Shown here piece by piece: positions 5,961 to 6,068 of a DNA stretch of 6,068 nt. The first letter of the stretch is position 1, and every line of letters starts with the position of its first letter. The position numbers were made by a program, and so were the translations under genes. The DNA comes from an uncultured Collinsella sp. (GTDB lineage Bacteria; Actinomycetota; Coriobacteriia; Coriobacteriales; Coriobacteriaceae): assembly GCA_900552345.1 (NCBI GenBank), contig URZN01000082.1, forward strand, positions 1-6,068, in the 5' to 3' direction. Under the pieces are notes generated by a model. The model saw only the letters and a program-made list of their open reading frames with translations. It was not told the origin of the DNA and made no database searches.

Positions 5961-6002
5961 CTACACAAAAGGAATCCCCTTCTGCGCGCATGGGCGGATT
6001 CC
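5961..6002 (-). terminator. Intrinsic terminator of the upstream minus-strand unit
   Basis: GGAATCC (5996-6002, minus strand) pairs fully with GGATTCC (5971-5977), and CC/GG may pair inside. The stem is followed by TTTTGTGT. The loop is large (18 bases), so strength is uncertain, but its place between an upstream transcript and the rpsL promoter fits. The upstream gene is outside the window; rpoC is a common neighbour of rpsL but is not visible here. Bases 6003-6068 show no gene and are probably the 3' untranslated end of that transcript. Confidence 0.65.
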
Positions 6003-6068
6003 CGGTCCGGGCGGCCCGCTGTTTAAGTTTGCTGCTCTACAGTCCTGGCTCGCACGGAGGCCACATTA

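Overview
This is a housekeeping stretch of a moderately GC-rich bacterial chromosome. It holds three units: the start of a type II fatty-acid synthesis operon (fabH-acpP-fabK, minus strand), a divergent biotin-protein ligase gene (birA, plus strand), and a complete streptomycin-type ribosomal operon (rpsL-rpsG-fusA-rpsJ, minus strand). The GC content, the FabH/ACP/FabK order and the rpsJ placement suggest an actinobacterium of the Coriobacteriia (Collinsella-like). That is an impression from sequence style, not the result of a search.

Layout. At 1-57 is the 5' end of an enoyl-ACP reductase II gene (fabK), 2 bases after acpP (60-296), which follows fabH (349-1308). All three read on the minus strand. 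Bases 1309-1484 are the control region between fabH and birA. They contain two nearly identical 19-base direct repeats, each with an imperfect inverted repeat inside, which look like a double operator. birA (1485-2261) lacks the DNA-binding domain of bifunctional BirA, so it is probably only an enzyme. Its likely substrate is the biotin carrier subunit of acetyl-CoA carboxylase, which supplies malonyl-CoA to FabH, so the divergent arrangement makes metabolic sense. A strong intrinsic terminator at 2313-2355 ends the ribosomal operon that converges on birA.

The ribosomal operon has a good sigma-70-type promoter at 5883-5911, a leader of about 87 bases with a hairpin, then rpsL (S12), rpsG (S7), fusA (EF-G) and rpsJ (S10). 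tuf is not between fusA and rpsJ, and rpsJ is followed by a terminator rather than by the rest of the S10 operon. Hairpins lie in the rpsL-rpsG and fusA-rpsJ gaps; the first is where S7 acts as a translational repressor in E. coli. An intrinsic terminator at 5961-6002 probably ends the previous minus-strand transcript. No gene is visible from 6003 to the window end.

There is no mobile element, CRISPR array, tRNA or rRNA, and no exotic system. The points most worth following up are the double operator at fabH/birA, arginine at S12 position 88 (a known streptomycin-resistance position), the placement of rpsJ, and TTG start codons on both rpsL and rpsJ.
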